DNA of 64,000 bases from Otatea glauca (GCA_036346275.1 CM070723.1:868001-932000), one strand, 5' to 3'. Positions 9,451-22,510 are shown, counted from the stretch's first letter. The notes: a model not told the origin generated them from the letters alone. Program-made: numbers and translations.

Positions 9451-10828
9451 ACAGGGAACCGCACCTAGCTAGCTTGTAGCTGTAGGCCATTAGGATTCAT
9501 AAGCTCCTCATTTTCAGTGTGTGGCGTCTTGTAAGGATTGGTTAATTTAATTTAAATCGATCTACCATGGGTATTTTTCATGTAGTAGCTAGGTTCTTGC
9601 AACCAGTTAGCTGCAAACGGCTCATGCCATCGAACCTCTTTGTGGAAACTTCCATGTTGCTTTTAGTCAACTCTTGTCAGCTTTGTGCTGCTTATACTTC
9701 ATAGCATATATCTGGATGTGTGATATATCTTAGTGATTTACGATCCGCCAAGACAGAGACATTTTCTTCCATGCTAAAAAAATGTTTGTGCATCAGCTCA
9801 AAGATTTGATTAATTTCTTTAAATTCCAAAACAAAAGATCGAAATGTTCTCCTTTACTTTTCTTTTCATTTTTCTTCCTCATGAAAGGTACCTTTTCCTG
9901 ATCTAGAAAGTTTGGTTGCCTTTCATGACCACAAGGGGCTCTCTTCCTGCTTTACTGCTTGTTGTTGGTGTTGGTGGCAATCCATTCCATCGTCTGTCTT
10001 GTGTTTTCACTTGGCGTCTTGGCGACCACTCACATGCTCGCCGGGACTACGCTCCTATCCTCCTGGAGGGAGCTATGACTGAATTGAGTCATGACAAGGA
10101 CTGTTTACCTGACAGACAGGCTAGGTCACCAATACAGTGGCGCCGGAACACACGCACGCACCACCTAGATGCTGCTAACTTTGATGGCGGCTCAGCATGC
10201 CCAAAACTCGTCTGCATAGTAGTAACTGATTTTAGTAACCGGTTAGACTGGTTGCAATGGCATTTTACAGCTGAAAAATCTTAGCTGAACACAGTAGAAA
10301 CTAAGGTTAACAACATGTAGAGCCGCTCCCAAAGTCAAGAGCCATAATAGAATAGAAGGGTGTATATAATTGGGGATGCCTCTGTAAACATTTGAGTCAG
10401 TTCTAAGCTAACGATTAAGCATGCTTAGGCCACCAAATCTGGGCCCTGTCGGTTCCAAATCCTCCTTGAGATCTACCTAATCTGACTCTTATAATAAACT
10501 TTACTATAATTTGCTATGTAAACAGTTAGATTGTGACGAAACATATGCCATCCGTTGTTTGCAAGGTAAAAAATGGCAGCGTGACTTGAAAATGTTTGTT
10601 TTTAACACTCTCTCTCTGCGCGATGTGTTATTAATTTTCTCGTGGCATGCAAAAGAAAGAAAAACTAGCATTGAATTTCTCTGATGAACAATTGGTCAAG
10701 ATAATCTATTGTTCGTCAATTCTTCTAATTTTGGTCAATGTTAACCATGAAGGGAGGAGGAGGGGGAATAGAGGGGGGCTTAGAGCATATGGGTAGACAC
10801 CTTGGTTTTGAGAATCAGATATTTACCT
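9451..10828. other. 3' region of the EIL gene, then intergenic DNA
   Basis: Bases to about 9740 are T-rich and suit a 3' untranslated region. Beyond that I see no gene. A short open frame at 9916-10284 has no recognisable content. Confidence 0.5.
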
Positions 10829-10842
10829 GAAAAGCCTTCATC

Positions 10843-11834
10843 GGGTTATTCAACACAAGCACAAGCTTAGTTCTGGGAAATAGCGAAACAGCTAAGTTCT
10901 GGGAATCCAATTGGCTACGGGGAGTATCTCCACGCGAGTTCGCACCCTCCTGCTTTCATCTTACCCGCAATAGAGGACGTTCAGTCAAGGACGAGCTTGC
11001 TGGCAGGCGGTGGCTTCGTTCGCTACATAGAGTTACAACCGCAGCGCAGTTAGATGACTACGTTCGCTTGTGGAACGCGATCCAACAGGTGCACTTACAG
11101 GATGATGTGCAAGATGACGTCATTTGGAAATGGACGTCAAGTGGCGCGTACTCTGCAAAAACGGCGTACAGGGCCCAATTCATAGGTTCGATCCCGGACC
11201 CAAACTACAGCATGATCTGGAAGGCTAGCACGGACGGGAGATGCAAGTTCTTTGCATGGCTCTTCGCCCAAGAAAGGATCCTTACGGCTGACAGGCTAGC
11301 AGCTAGGGGGTGGCCTCATAGTTCAACCTGTGTTTTATGTGGATCCGACTTGGAAACAGCGCGGCATCTTCTCCTGCTTTGCCCTTTTGCGAGGCAGGTG
11401 TGGACGAATGTCTTCCGAGATATGGTGGTAATCCACATGCCTCCAGACTCCACATCCGTACAGCTGGGTATCACCGTTTGGTGGAGCAAGGTCCGCTCTA
11501 ATCTGGCAAAAGACCGCAGGAAGGAGATAGACGGCATCGTCATGTTCACCATGTGGAACATATGGAAAGAATGAAATAGCAGGATCTTCACGGACACGTA
11601 CCGAATGGTCCAGTTGGTTGCCAACACCATCATCCCAGACTTGCATAATCGAAAACGTGCTTTCAAGACTTCATAACCTTCAATTATGTCGACATTCCGG
11701 AGATTTGTTATGTACCTGCTGTGTTCCGTGTTACGTTGTGCCTACTTCTCTCAAATTGTAAAAAATCTTTTATAACTGTTTTTTATCTCTATCCTTAATG
11801 CATTGACAGAGCTCCAGCCCTATTTCAAAAAAAA
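10843..11834 (+). mobile_element. 5'-truncated LINE, only the ORF2 C-terminus kept
   Basis: The insert is flanked by a 14-bp duplication, gaaaagccttcatc (10829-10842 and 11835-11848), and ends in a short A-rich tail. Its open frame runs from the insert start to 11574. It holds the region after the reverse transcriptase (FWESNWLRG, then a WKWTSSGAYSAKTAY block) and the zinc-knuckle zf-RVT domain (KFFAWLFAQERILTADRL; CVLCGSDLETARHLLLLCPF, with Cys-x2-Cys and His-x4-Cys). A TGA at 11572 interrupts a conserved NIWKE-(R)N stretch and looks like a CGA-to-TGA change; the frame then runs on to about 11675. Dead on arrival by 5' truncation. Confidence 0.9.
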
Positions 11835-11848
11835 GAAAAGCCTTCATC

Positions 11849-12321
11849 AGATATGCTTAGACTGGGCAAACCCTCAGATACTCAGAGCTAGCCTCAGAAG
11901 GAACTCAAAGCAACCTTTAGACCTAATTAGTCAATTCGAGAAACCAGTGAAAAGGCAAGAGAAAAGTAAAATTAAAAATTAAATAAAAATTACGTTAAAA
12001 AACCAGAAGTTTAGAATGAATGAATAAATAAAAGAAAACAAAAACTTGATTTCATACGAACACGAAATTAAAACCTATACACAGATGAAATTTGGAATTT
12101 CAAATTAGATGAAAATTATTAGTTAGATTTGTATACGAATTTTTACCTAAAAATAAAAAATTTAAATCAAATAAAATAATATTTGGATTAGAAAAAAAAA
12201 GTCCATGTGTACATTAAAAATAACATAAATTCAAAAAAAAATTAGCATATGGATTTATGTATGAATTCCAACCTAGCTAAATATGAAAAAGAATGTCTAT
12301 AAGAAGTACAATCGAAAAATA
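11849..12321. other. AT-rich spacer
   Basis: Very A-rich DNA with imperfect repeats of the attaaaaattaaataaaaatt type. No gene or transposon end is recognised. Confidence 0.5.
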
Positions 12322-15300
12322 TCAGCATCCATTAACCTGCACACCCTGATGCAGACTTGGTTTCTGAGAAGCTGACCAAAACGCTCTGAGCTCCTCGGCA
12401 AAACCCTTCTCCCTGGCTGGAACCACCGTCCTGTGGTCGCATCCACCCATGAGACGGAGCTCCGCACACGGAAGTTTTGATATCAGGTGATGGCTGCATT
12501 CGACTAGAACAACCTGATCTTTGCCGCCGTGGATTACCTTCACCGGGATGCCGGCGGCCTCGACGGCCTCCAGGTTCCTGTCCTGCAGCTTTGCTCCTCC
12601 GCAGATCACGTTGTGCATCGTGTGCCAGGCCGAGTGGTGAGTGTGCTTCGTCAGGTCTCTGAGCAGGAAATCTACATCACTGCATGCATGAGCAATTGAG
12701 CATGGCACCGGAGAAAACGTAATTCAGTCTAGGAACATCTTTAGCGATGCATGTGAGTCGCACTTACGATGTATGACGAATCTTTGTGCAACTATTTAGT
12801 ATGGGCATACGAACATCATTGATGAATCGAAACATGTTCATGCCTGAACTCTGAACCGTCGGTACCTCTCTTTTTTTTTTTTGAACAAAAAAACTGCGGA
12901 GGCTTCCCACAATTATATATTTCTCAAAATTTTAATTACAAAGACCCCATTCAAGGGAAAGAGAACAAAAAAAAACGAGGACAAAGAGAAGAAAAAACTC
13001 AACCAGGTTCTAAAGAAGAGAGCCAAATAGAAATAGCTCCCCCAAAAGCTTTCTTCCCTCGAGCTCGAAGGAGATGTACATCAGTCCACACTTTCGAAGC
13101 GACAACAGCAGTCGATAAATTGATAGAGTTGAAGATCTTGTCATTACGATGTAGCTAAATATGCCAGCATATAAGTGAGAACAACTCTTTGTAAAATGGC
13201 CTAATTAAGTGATTTGCCAAAGCAAATTCCCGTATAATTGTCGGCCAATCTTGTGAGATAGCTGGAAGAAAGAGATGAAACCTATCCCAAACTTCACACG
13301 CTGCCGGACATTGTAAGAAAAGATGAACAAGACTCTCTTCAATATCCAAAGCACAAAGAGAACAGGCTGTACTGCCATTCCATACGCCTTTGCGCCGCAA
13401 TAGGCTACGTGAGTTCAGACGATCTAGAAAAATAAGCCATAAAAATAGTTTGTGCTTCAGTTGACTCTTACTTCTCCGGATCAACTTATGCCCAACAAAC
13501 ACAGAACCAAGTTGATTATTCATGCGGTAGGTATAGTAGTTATGAGAAGTAAATTTAGGAGCTTGCCAACAATACTTCCAGGAATCACAAGTGTCAGTAG
13601 ACAGAACCACATTTTGTCGCAAGTCATTGAGAATCGCTAGTTGTTGCAGCCCTGATTCGCTCCATGCCGTGGGCAGAAAAAGAGTGTTCACATGAGCCTG
13701 TTGCATACCAAGAACAGACACTCAGGGATGGCGACACACAGAGAAGAGCTCAGGCAGTTGAGAAGAGAGAGGAGCTCCATTCTAGTTATCCTCCCCCATC
13801 ACCGATAATAGCCGAGCATATGGCCAAATATTTAGGCATGAGCTTCAAAATATCCTTCCACCAATAGCTACTTTTCGGGAAAGCATATTGAGGTAAAGAG
13901 CGAGGATATAGAACATGCCAAGTCCATTGCACCCAAGGCGTAGAATGTCGATGAAAGAATTTGTGTAAAAACTTAAGAAGAAGCCCTTCATTTTGTATAG
14001 ACAAATCGATCACACCAAGACCTCCCACTTTTTTCGGTTTACAAACATTCTTCCAAGCAACCAAATTACCACTAGCACTAAAATTATTATTGCCATGCCA
14101 CAAAAAGTTGCGCCTCAATTTATTAATAGCTTTAATGATATTAACCGACAGCTTGAGAAAGCAAAGCAAGAAGGTCGGTATGGCTGACAAAACTGCATTA
14201 ACCAGGATCAAACGGCCAGCCAAACTCAAATACTGAACCTGCCATCCTGCTAGCTGACGATCAATTTTTGCAAGAAGTGGCGCAAATTCCTTTTTAATTG
14301 GGCGCTTCACACACAAAGGCAAACCCAAGTAAAGAATAGGAAAAGAGCTGACAGAACAACCTAAAACTCCAGTCACATGGGAGGTCAAATCTGCAGAAGC
14401 ACTGATAGTCACAATAGTTGATTTACTGTAATTAACACGCAAGCCTGTAAATTCCCCAAAAGAGTGCAGCAATGCCTTGAGAAAAACAGTACTGAATTGA
14501 GAAGCTTTAAGCAAAATAATCGTGTCATCTGCATACTGAAAAACTGGGAATTGCAAACCAGGAGGATTAGGCATGGGTGGATGGAGAAGACCCTTACTAT
14601 GAGCATCATCCATATAGTTTTGAAGAATATCCACAGTAACAGCAAAAAGAAGTGGAGATAAAGGATCACCTTGCCGAACTCCTCTCTTGCAAATAATGTG
14701 ATTGTCAGGAACACCGTTAAGCAAGATTGCTGCAGAAGCCGAAGAAAGAATAGAATTCACCCAAGCAAGCCAATTTTCGCCAAAGCCTTTAAGACGGAGA
14801 ACCTCTAGAATAGCATCGTGAGAAATAACATCAAAAGCTTTGGAAAAATCAAGCTTTATCATAATAGCATCCAAGGAGTGAGCAACATAATGCGCAATGA
14901 GTTGTGTGACCATAGCAGCACAATCATGTATGGTACGCTCCTTAATAAATCCAAATTGATTGGCATGAATCATAGAACGAATGCAAGGCTGAAACCGATT
15001 AGCTAAAATTTTAGTCAACATATTCAAAGACCTATTCAATAAAGAAATAGGTCGATAATCAACAACACTAGCCGTTTGTTGAGATTTCGGAAGCAAGCTG
15101 ACATAAGCGAGATTCAAGCGATGAATATCCAAAGTACCATTAGAAAATTGTTCATCAAGAACATAAAAACCCTCTTTCAGAATATTCCAGCACGATTTTA
15201 GAAAATCATTATTGAAACCATCGGGGCCAGGAGATTTCCCAGAAACCAAATTTTTTATAACAAAATCGACCTCAGCATGGGTGAAATGATCCTCCAAACA

Positions 15301-16760
15301 CTCCAAAGAAATCGGGCTAGACAAAATTTCCAGAGGTAAAGCCTGCATAATGAAGGACTTTCTTATTCGGTACCTCTCTGTTGTTAGAGCTTATTTATGG
15401 TATGCTAAATTTAATATAGATGTTCCTTCTTTTCAATCCAATAAATTATATTAGCTAGTATATATTTATACTTTCTTAGGTAGTAGAGCAGTAGAAATAT
15501 CCTTAACAAATCAATGATTAGATCTAATTTCTACTACCAACCGTATACTACAAGTATAATACACTGCAAAAAATTATCTTCGTATCAGCTTGAAGAGCTA
15601 CTCCCATACTAGGTGACTTTTGCAGACCAGGAAGCAAACCGTTCTCCCAATGTGCTCGTACCATGACATCACTGCTGGACCAAACAGCAAAGGCGGCCAG
15701 AGCTTCTTCTCGGCCAGTCTGTTCAGCGCAACCTGGCTCGCCTTCTCGTCGCATGGTAGGACCGTAGGAAGTGTGGCTGCAACCAACACCAGCGATGGAG
15801 CAACAAGTGCGAACGATTCCAGAATTCATTCGGTGGCAATTGCTTACCGCTAGCTGCAACCAGTGTGATCGATTTAACTCGTCCTGGATGCTTCGCAGCC
15901 AGAGCAAGAGGTAGCCCCATCGATCGAGTGGCTGACCAGAAGATGGAAGGAACTCAAGTCCAGTGGCTCGATAAGGCTCCGTTCGATCATCTCGACGTGG
16001 TCTTTCAGTCTGTACCTGCAGTTTCGGGCTTGGGAGACTTGCCGAAGCCGAGGATATCCTCTGCGAACAATCTGCAGTTCAGGATGGATGATTCAGAGAA
16101 CACGGTCTCGGTCCAGAAGGAAGACGAAGACGTGAAGCCGTGTATGAAGATGGCATCTTCAGTACTAGTCTCATGACCACTATCATCATCTATTCCTTCT
16201 GCATCTGCTAAACCTGAAAACCTTAGTATTGTTGACACGGCAAAGCAAAATCGTGCTGTTTTCGGTGGCGACATTCGTCTGCACGCGGAACTGGTACTAA
16301 ACGCACGTGGATAACACAATGTTTCTGCGTGCACAAGCGCAAATTAACCTTTTGGCGCCGGCTCTTTCACGACGAAGTGGAGCCGGCCGGCCGTCGTCGT
16401 TGCAGCTCCTCCGCCAGGCGCGGCACGACTCGCAGCCGCAGTCCGACCACCTCGGGCTCCGTCCCTTGCACCGCTCCTTCTCCGGCGACCCGCTCATCCT
16501 CATCGCGACCTTCCCGAGAAGGAGAAGCCCCATAAGCGCGTCTCCTCCGGACGTACAACCGGTCGTATATCTCCTCGATCGTCCTCCATTATATTGCCGC
16601 GCTGTAACTCCCGTGCATGGCAGTAGCAGCTCACGGGCGGGGCTCTCCTGGAGGAAGCGATCGAGGATGCCGTACGGGAAGCAGAGGAGGGCGTCGACGG
16701 CGTCCAAGAACGTTCTCGGCCATGTGGCAGTGCGAGCATGGCGATCATTGGCGGGTTAGT
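12322..16760 (-). pseudogene. BODYGUARD-like alpha/beta-hydrolase, frame-broken and LINE-interrupted
   Basis: Homologous to plant BODYGUARD-type proteins, extracellular alpha/beta-hydrolases needed for cuticle formation. In coding order: an N-terminal exon (about 16760-16349) with FLDAVDALLCFPYGILDRFL and RWSDCGCESC, ending AAAAG|gttaat; a middle exon (about 16170-15597) with AIFIHGFTSSSSFWTETVF, LLGFGKSPKP-type, the VSHSMG nucleophile region, LALAAKHPGRVKSITLVAA and LWPPLLFGPAVMSWYEHIG; and a C-terminal exon (12682-12322) with VDFLLRDLTKHTHHSAWHTM, IPVKVIHGGKDQVV (acid) and MGGCDHRTVV (histidine). The parts lie in different frames: breaks occur near the N-terminal hydrophobic block, before LHFVV, after GKSPKP, inside SHS|MG (extra four bases) and before LPCDEKASQ, and a TAG follows HLVWE. 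The last exon is open. A LINE sits in the intron before it. It is either a pseudogene or carries sequence errors. Confidence 0.85.
12872..15366 (-). mobile_element. 5'-truncated LINE inserted in the BODYGUARD-like gene
   Basis: Flanked by a perfect 13-bp duplication, tcggtacctctct (12859-12871 and 15367-15379). On the minus strand the insert ends in a T-run (A-tail) at 12872-12882. ORF2 on the minus strand (15348-13786) carries the non-LTR reverse transcriptase: SGKSPGPDGFNNDFLKSCW, YRPISLLN, KILANRF, GVRQGDPLSPLLFA and the catalytic QYADDT block. A -1/+1 break near 13780-13725 separates it from the C-terminal zinc-knuckle part (13721-13155: LKHKLFLWLIFLDRLNSR, CSLCALDIEESLVHLFLQC). The endonuclease half is missing, so it was 5'-truncated at insertion. 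It has the same orientation as the host gene. Confidence 0.93.
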
Positions 16761-17658
16761 GGCGCGAAGGATGGAGAAGGGAGCTAGGGGGGAGACGGTA
16801 CGTGGTGGCAAGGCAAGGATGCGAGTGGTAAGGTTGGAAGGGCGCGGTGCATGCCATGCGCGTGCGTTGCTCTGCTCCACGTCGCTGGTGTGCCCGGGGG
16901 AGGGATCAGGAGGGCAGCAAGCGTTGGGCGATTCCTCGTGCCGGCGGCTGCCTTACTTGGTTATCCTAGATGGAGTAACAAATTTGCAGTTTGAAAATGA
17001 TCGAGCTCCCTCCATTCTCTTTTACACCCTTGCTTTGCATTGCACCAAGAACAACGGCAACATAGAGTAGATTTGCAAAATAAAACAAGTTGAGAGGTGC
17101 TTCAATGCTTTTCTTTTTTACGGTTGCACAAATATTAAAGCATGAATGAAGGGTAGATGGAGATTACTTATCCCTTCGCTTGCTTCAAGATTTGTGCAAC
17201 TTGTATTAGGAGGGAAAGCATTAAAGCACTGCTCAAATAAGTTAGAGAGGCGATTTTATACAATTTTTTTTCGCGAAAGTTAGATAAATATTAAAAATAT
17301 AAACGAAAGATAAACAGTGATGGCTTAGCCATCCTTCCTTCGACAAGATTTGTGCAAAGCCATCTCCGCAGGTTGTCCGACTCCGACAAAAGAATTTCCG
17401 TCCTACTGCAAGCTCCAAGCTGGTGAAAGAAAAGGAAAGGGTAGCCCATTATTTAGGGGCCATGTCATGTCACCGCCGCCCTCCGCCGCGCCGGTGACAC
17501 ACCACACATCGCCAACGTTGCCATCCTCTTCTTAAACCTTGGAGTAATTAATCATTCGAATCGCTACCTCGCCGTAGCGCACTATTCTTCGCCTCCCCTT
17601 CCCACTTCCCGCCCAAAACCCTAACTTCCGACCTCCACCGCCTCACCGCGCGCCGGCC
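16761..17658. other. Divergent intergenic region
   Basis: About 0.9 kb separates the 5' end of the minus-strand hydrolase from the start of the plus-strand nucleoporin, so both promoters should lie here. Around 17080-17350 the sequence is AT-rich with short inverted look-alikes (a gatttgtgcaa block at 17190 and 17347). I see no clear TATA box. Confidence 0.4.
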
Positions 17659-19170
17659 ATGGCGCCGCCGCACGAGCTGGACCTCTCCGACGAGGTCGAG
17701 GGCGAGCAGGACGGCACCACCGACTTCGTCTTCCGCCTCGCCGGCGACCCCATCCCCCTCCTCCCCGCTCCCCCGCTTCGACCTCCAGTCCCCTCCCGCC
17801 CGCCCGCTCGCCGTCTCCAACCGCCACGCCGCCGTCTTCCTCGCTCACCCCAACGGTAACTCGCAGCGAACCACCAACCAACCGCCCGCTCGGCATTCCC
17901 ATCTCCATCTCACCACCTAGAGTTTCTCACACTGTTTCCAGGGTTTATGGCCGTAAGGACCAAGGCGTTGATCGAGGCCAGTAAAGAGGCGCGAGAAAAG
18001 GGCAAGGCGAGCACCCGCTGCGCACAGGACTGCTGCGTCGCGGACGTGCCCCTCCCCGGCGTCTCCCTCCTAGAGCTCTCCCGCGACGAGTCAGTGCTAG
18101 CTGCCTGCGCGGGCAGTGAGATCCAGTTCTTCTCTGCTTCCGTGCTCACTGATAACGTAATCTCATCTTCTTCAGTTTGCGAATGTTAGATTTCAGTCTA
18201 GGACAGCATAACAGTATAAAGAATGGGGGGATTTGTTTTTGTTGCAACTGATTAATTGCAGTTTCCACAGCAATTTCTGAGAGAGATGTTTAAGAACGAG
18301 CTGGTTAGTAATGGCCTAATGGCATCTGCGCTTCTTACTGAGTTTTTTAAGACTGACACGGTTTCCACTTTCCAGTAATACCAATTTTACTGTTTGCTGA
18401 TTTTGCATTGCTGGATAAGGTCTGTGTTGCTGTATAAATTATACTAAATGGTAGTGTGTGTCAGCAGGAGATCCCGCTGTGTTTATTGATCCGATATGTT
18501 TTAGTATCACTTGTTTGCATCTTTTCATCAGATATGTGGTAATTTCTTTTGTCAAGGTTCTCATGTTTTCTTAAAAATTATTCTACTTAGGATGTTGAGC
18601 CGTCCTCATCATGTAGCCTTGGAGAATCTGGCACCGTTGAAGATTTAAAGTTGCTAAATCATGCCTCTACAGCCTATATTGTACTCTCGAATGGTGGATT
18701 GCTATCTCATGGGAGTTTGGGGGAAGTCTGAAGGATGTAATGGAAAATGTTGATGCTGGTCTGTGTCTTCTCCTTTTCCTCCTAGTATATTTCATTTCAG
18801 GTGCATACTGTGAATGACTATTAGGAGTTCTAGTGGAATCTCCTTAAAGCTGGATGTGAAAATATGGCACAAACGGATATACTTTAATACTCACCTTGTA
18901 GAAAATGATTTTCGTTACTTCCTGTGAAGTTTAATAGCTCAAATTCATCATGTTACTGTTTGGACTGGAGAGCATGTTCTAGGATCACTTGTTAGTTGTT
19001 TTCTTTAGAAAAGCAAATGGTTAGTTGTTAATCATGCATTAATTTCTGTATGTTATAGACTTATATTATAGAGGATGAATTAAAAATGCCCATTGCTTTC
19101 GTAATGCTACATTTTTGAGGATCAAATGTAACAAAAATGTCATGTACTTTGTGCTATAACATATATTATT

Positions 19171-19609
19171 GAGTAAATTTCACAAAACTATAGGTTTTTT
19201 TTGTACAAACTATCAGAAAACTATAAGTTTTAGTTTCTATTTCACAAAACTACAAATTTTAGGAAAACTTGTGTCATAAAACTACATGTTTTAGAATTGA
19301 CCATTTCTTATAACGGGTCTGACGGTGTGGGCCCACATGGCAGCCTCACACTCGTGTCAGACCCGTTACAAGACACGGTCAATTCTAAAACCTGTAGTTT
19401 TGTGATACAAGTTCTCCTAAAATCTGTAGTTGTGTGAGGCTGCTATGTGGTCACACACCGTCAAACCCGTTACAAGAAACGATCAATTCTAAATCGTGTA
19501 GTTTTGTAATATAAGCTCTCCTAAAATCTGTAGTTCTGTGAAATAGGAGTTAAAACCTGTAGTTTTCTGATATTTATTCAGGAAACTTCTAGTTTTGTGA
19601 AATTTACTC
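19171..19609. mobile_element. Mutator-type MITE in a NUP214-like intron
   Basis: Perfect 20-bp terminal inverted repeats (gagtaaatttcacaaaacta at 19171-19190 and its complement at 19590-19609). They are flanked by a near-identical 9-bp duplication, tatattatt (19162-19170) and tatattact (19610-19618). A 9-bp target duplication points to the Mutator superfamily. Internally the element is built from several degenerate copies of an aaaactacaggtttta-type block in both orientations. It has no coding capacity. Confidence 0.85.
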
Positions 19610-21839
19610 TATATTACTCTTGTTTGGGAACTGCAATTACTATATTTTTTTTCTATGGTCTGTTTTCTCCAATGCTTAGTCTTCTTTAGAAAACATAGCC
19701 AGATTAATTTTGTTAGAGGGCTGTATAACAATAGCAATGCAAAATGTTGTGTTTAGCTTGGGTTCATCACCCACCTTCAGTCACTGCCTCATTTCTGGGG
19801 CCATTATGCGTTCTCCTCTGAAGCTTTTGCTACTTAACTAATGTATTTCTTTGTTAATCATCACTGATTCAGTGTTGTAATTAAAGTTAATCATCACTAT
19901 CTTGGTTGTTGAACTGAAGTCGGCTATCTCTTTGAAATTTATACAGTTGACTGTTGCAAGGATGGAAATCATATTGTTGTTGCAAGAAAGAACACACTTA
20001 ACATATTATCGTCAGATTTCAAGGAAACATGTTGCATGTCCCTCTTGTTCCAGTCGTGGTCTGATGAGAGTGATTCAGATGGCGCCGGCATCAAAGGTAC
20101 ACTTTCTTTTGTGGTCTGTGTCCTAGATACAGAATGAATTGTTGAATCACTCTAATGTTCTTGCTATTATTATTTTTTACACACAAATATTTTTCCTAGT
20201 TGTGTAAGGCTATACAGTTGTGCCTGATGGTCTGATGATTGATTGCAGCACTGATAGAATGAAGGTTTCTCACAATTAGAGTTAACTTGTTTGGTCGCTG
20301 ACTCACAATGTGTGTTCTCCACCTTGTAAAATTGATTTTTGATCTGTAGTAGATAAAGCCAAGCTTGATTTTCATTGGGCCCAAAATTTATGAGTAGCAC
20401 ACATTTCATGAATACTTGCACCACAGGCTGCTGAGACAACACCTGAACCAAAATATGCCAACTTCATATGCACCAAAATTTGTGAGCAGCACACAGTCCA
20501 CAAATCTGATTGCATCGCATGATGAGCAGAGTGGTGGAAAAATTGTTTATGTAGTGCACAAAAAACTAAAACTTGTACCATAGTCATCTTGTAAAATTAT
20601 ACATTGAAGAACAATGATAAAGATTTGGAGTTCCTTACGAAACTTTTGAGATGATATTTGAAAACAATGTAGTGAAGTTGGATTTCAACATTTGTTCCAG
20701 GCCCCTGTGATGCGCATCTTCCTCCCTAGGACATTAGATTCATCAATTCATTATGTAACTGTTGTACATGCAGGTACATGATCGAATACATCAATGTGTA
20801 AAGTAGGTATCGTAATGTTTTTTTATTGATATTACATTTTCTATTTTTCATCAGTGGATTCCATTAGCTGGGTGCGCGATGATAGTATTGTTGTCGGTTG
20901 TGTTCCATTGAATGAAAAAGACAACGAAGAGGGTTATCTGGTCCAAGTTATAAGAAGTAGAGGAAATTCTTTTATTGAGGTTGGTTGTTCTTCTAGCTCT
21001 GGTTGCCTCTCCTCTTTAGATTCATATTGCATGATGTTTCTTCAGCGAAAGTGTCATTTGCAAATGTTATTTTTGGGAACATGCTTGTATAAAGCTACCT
21101 CAAATAGTCAAGGATTTGTTTTTAATCATATTCATGTACAAGCCTAAGAGTGAGCAATAATTGTGTACATTTCAGTAAATGGAAATCATGTTTTCAAAGA
21201 GAAGAGGGATAACTCATGGCCATTATCTGAAAAGTCAATTAGTAAACTACTTGCACTATATATCTATGCTTATAACTAATAGTATTTGGCTTTGCAGCAA
21301 ATTTATTATGAAAGGATGTAAGAACACCACATGTATGCAAAGATATATTAGGTTCTGATAACAAAAGATCCTAAGATATGATTTATTCTCAGCTCATGCA
21401 CTGGCAAGGTTGAAAACTATAATTGTAATTTGTGCCTTCTTAAAATTTATTTTTTCAGTACTAGTTGATTGAAGTGAATGTTGTTGCTTTATTAACGCCC
21501 TCACAGAGCTCAAGCAAGCCAGTTGTTTTCACCTGTGGATTTTTTCTGAGGCATCATGGATGATGTTTTACCATCCGGAGTTGGACCAAATCTGCTATTA
21601 GGCTATCTGCATTGCTGGTATGCAAAAGCTAGGTCTCGAAACGCTTTATTGAGAAATAGTTGTTTATACTTTGTAAAATACTTCTCTTGTGTGCTTGGTA
21701 TGTATGGTGGTGAGGAGCAATAACTTGGATATGGTTGGACCACACTCCAACAACAACAACAACCAAGCCTTTTGTCCCAAACAAGTTGAACCATATTGAT
21801 AGATAAAATATAAAATAGTATTTGTGGATGGATCATAGT

Positions 21840-22510
21840 ATTAACGATGGTCCGGCTAGGCGCGGCGAGCCCGGAGCGCTAGGATGCCTAGACGATGATA
21901 ATGATTAGGCGACTACTGCTCTGCTACTACTACTTTGTTACTTATACTTCTAATACTGATATGCTTGTACTACTACTACTGCTTTGCTTTTATTATTACT
22001 ACTAATCTGCTTGTACTACTACTGCTCTACTTCTACTACTACCTCCATCGCCTCTACCTCCTCTCCCCCGACCCCCATTGCCTCTGCCTCCTCTTCCCCC
22101 GACCCCCATCGCCTCTTCCCCACCGCCGCTGCCGCCCCATACGATGGAGAGAAGAAAGGGGGGAGTTGGGGAGGGGATTGGACGACGGAGAGCATGGCGG
22201 AGGGGACCGAATGCAGGGGAGGACTGGCGGAGGGAACCGGATGGCGGAGGGGGTCGTACCTGCATGGCGCCACTATGGATCCCGCGCCGGCACCGGAGCA
22301 GAGGGGTCTCCCGCTGGCTAGATCTGGCGACTGGCATTGGCGACGGAGCAGAGGTGGCGCAGTGGACCTCGGTTGGATCTGGCGATCGGCGACAGAGCAG
22401 AGGCGGCACAGTGAACCCCGGCTAGAGGCAGCGCAGCGACGCCAGTCGAGGCGGCCGGTCCTGGCGTCCCCCTCCAGCCGTCGGGACGCCTAGGCGATGC
22501 CGTGACAATA
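21840..22510. repeat. Inserted GC-rich block with trinucleotide repeat
   Basis: Inside the NUP214-like intron the sequence changes from AT-rich to a run of tac/cta trinucleotides (about 21911-22045). A C-rich then G-rich segment with glycine-type codons follows. A gcctag(g/a)cgatg block occurs near both edges (21887 and 22486). Open frames here are compositional and show no domain. Probably an old transposon or captured fragment; the family is not recognised. Confidence 0.4.

Noticed and set aside
19171..19609. CRISPR-like repeated blocks
   Set aside because: The repeated aaaactacaggttt blocks vary, point both ways and lie inside a MITE in a plant intron; no regular spacers.
22002..22493. 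Open frames in the GC-rich block of the NUP214-like intron
   Set aside because: Low-complexity peptides from trinucleotide and GC-rich repeats in three frames and both strands; no start or splice context.
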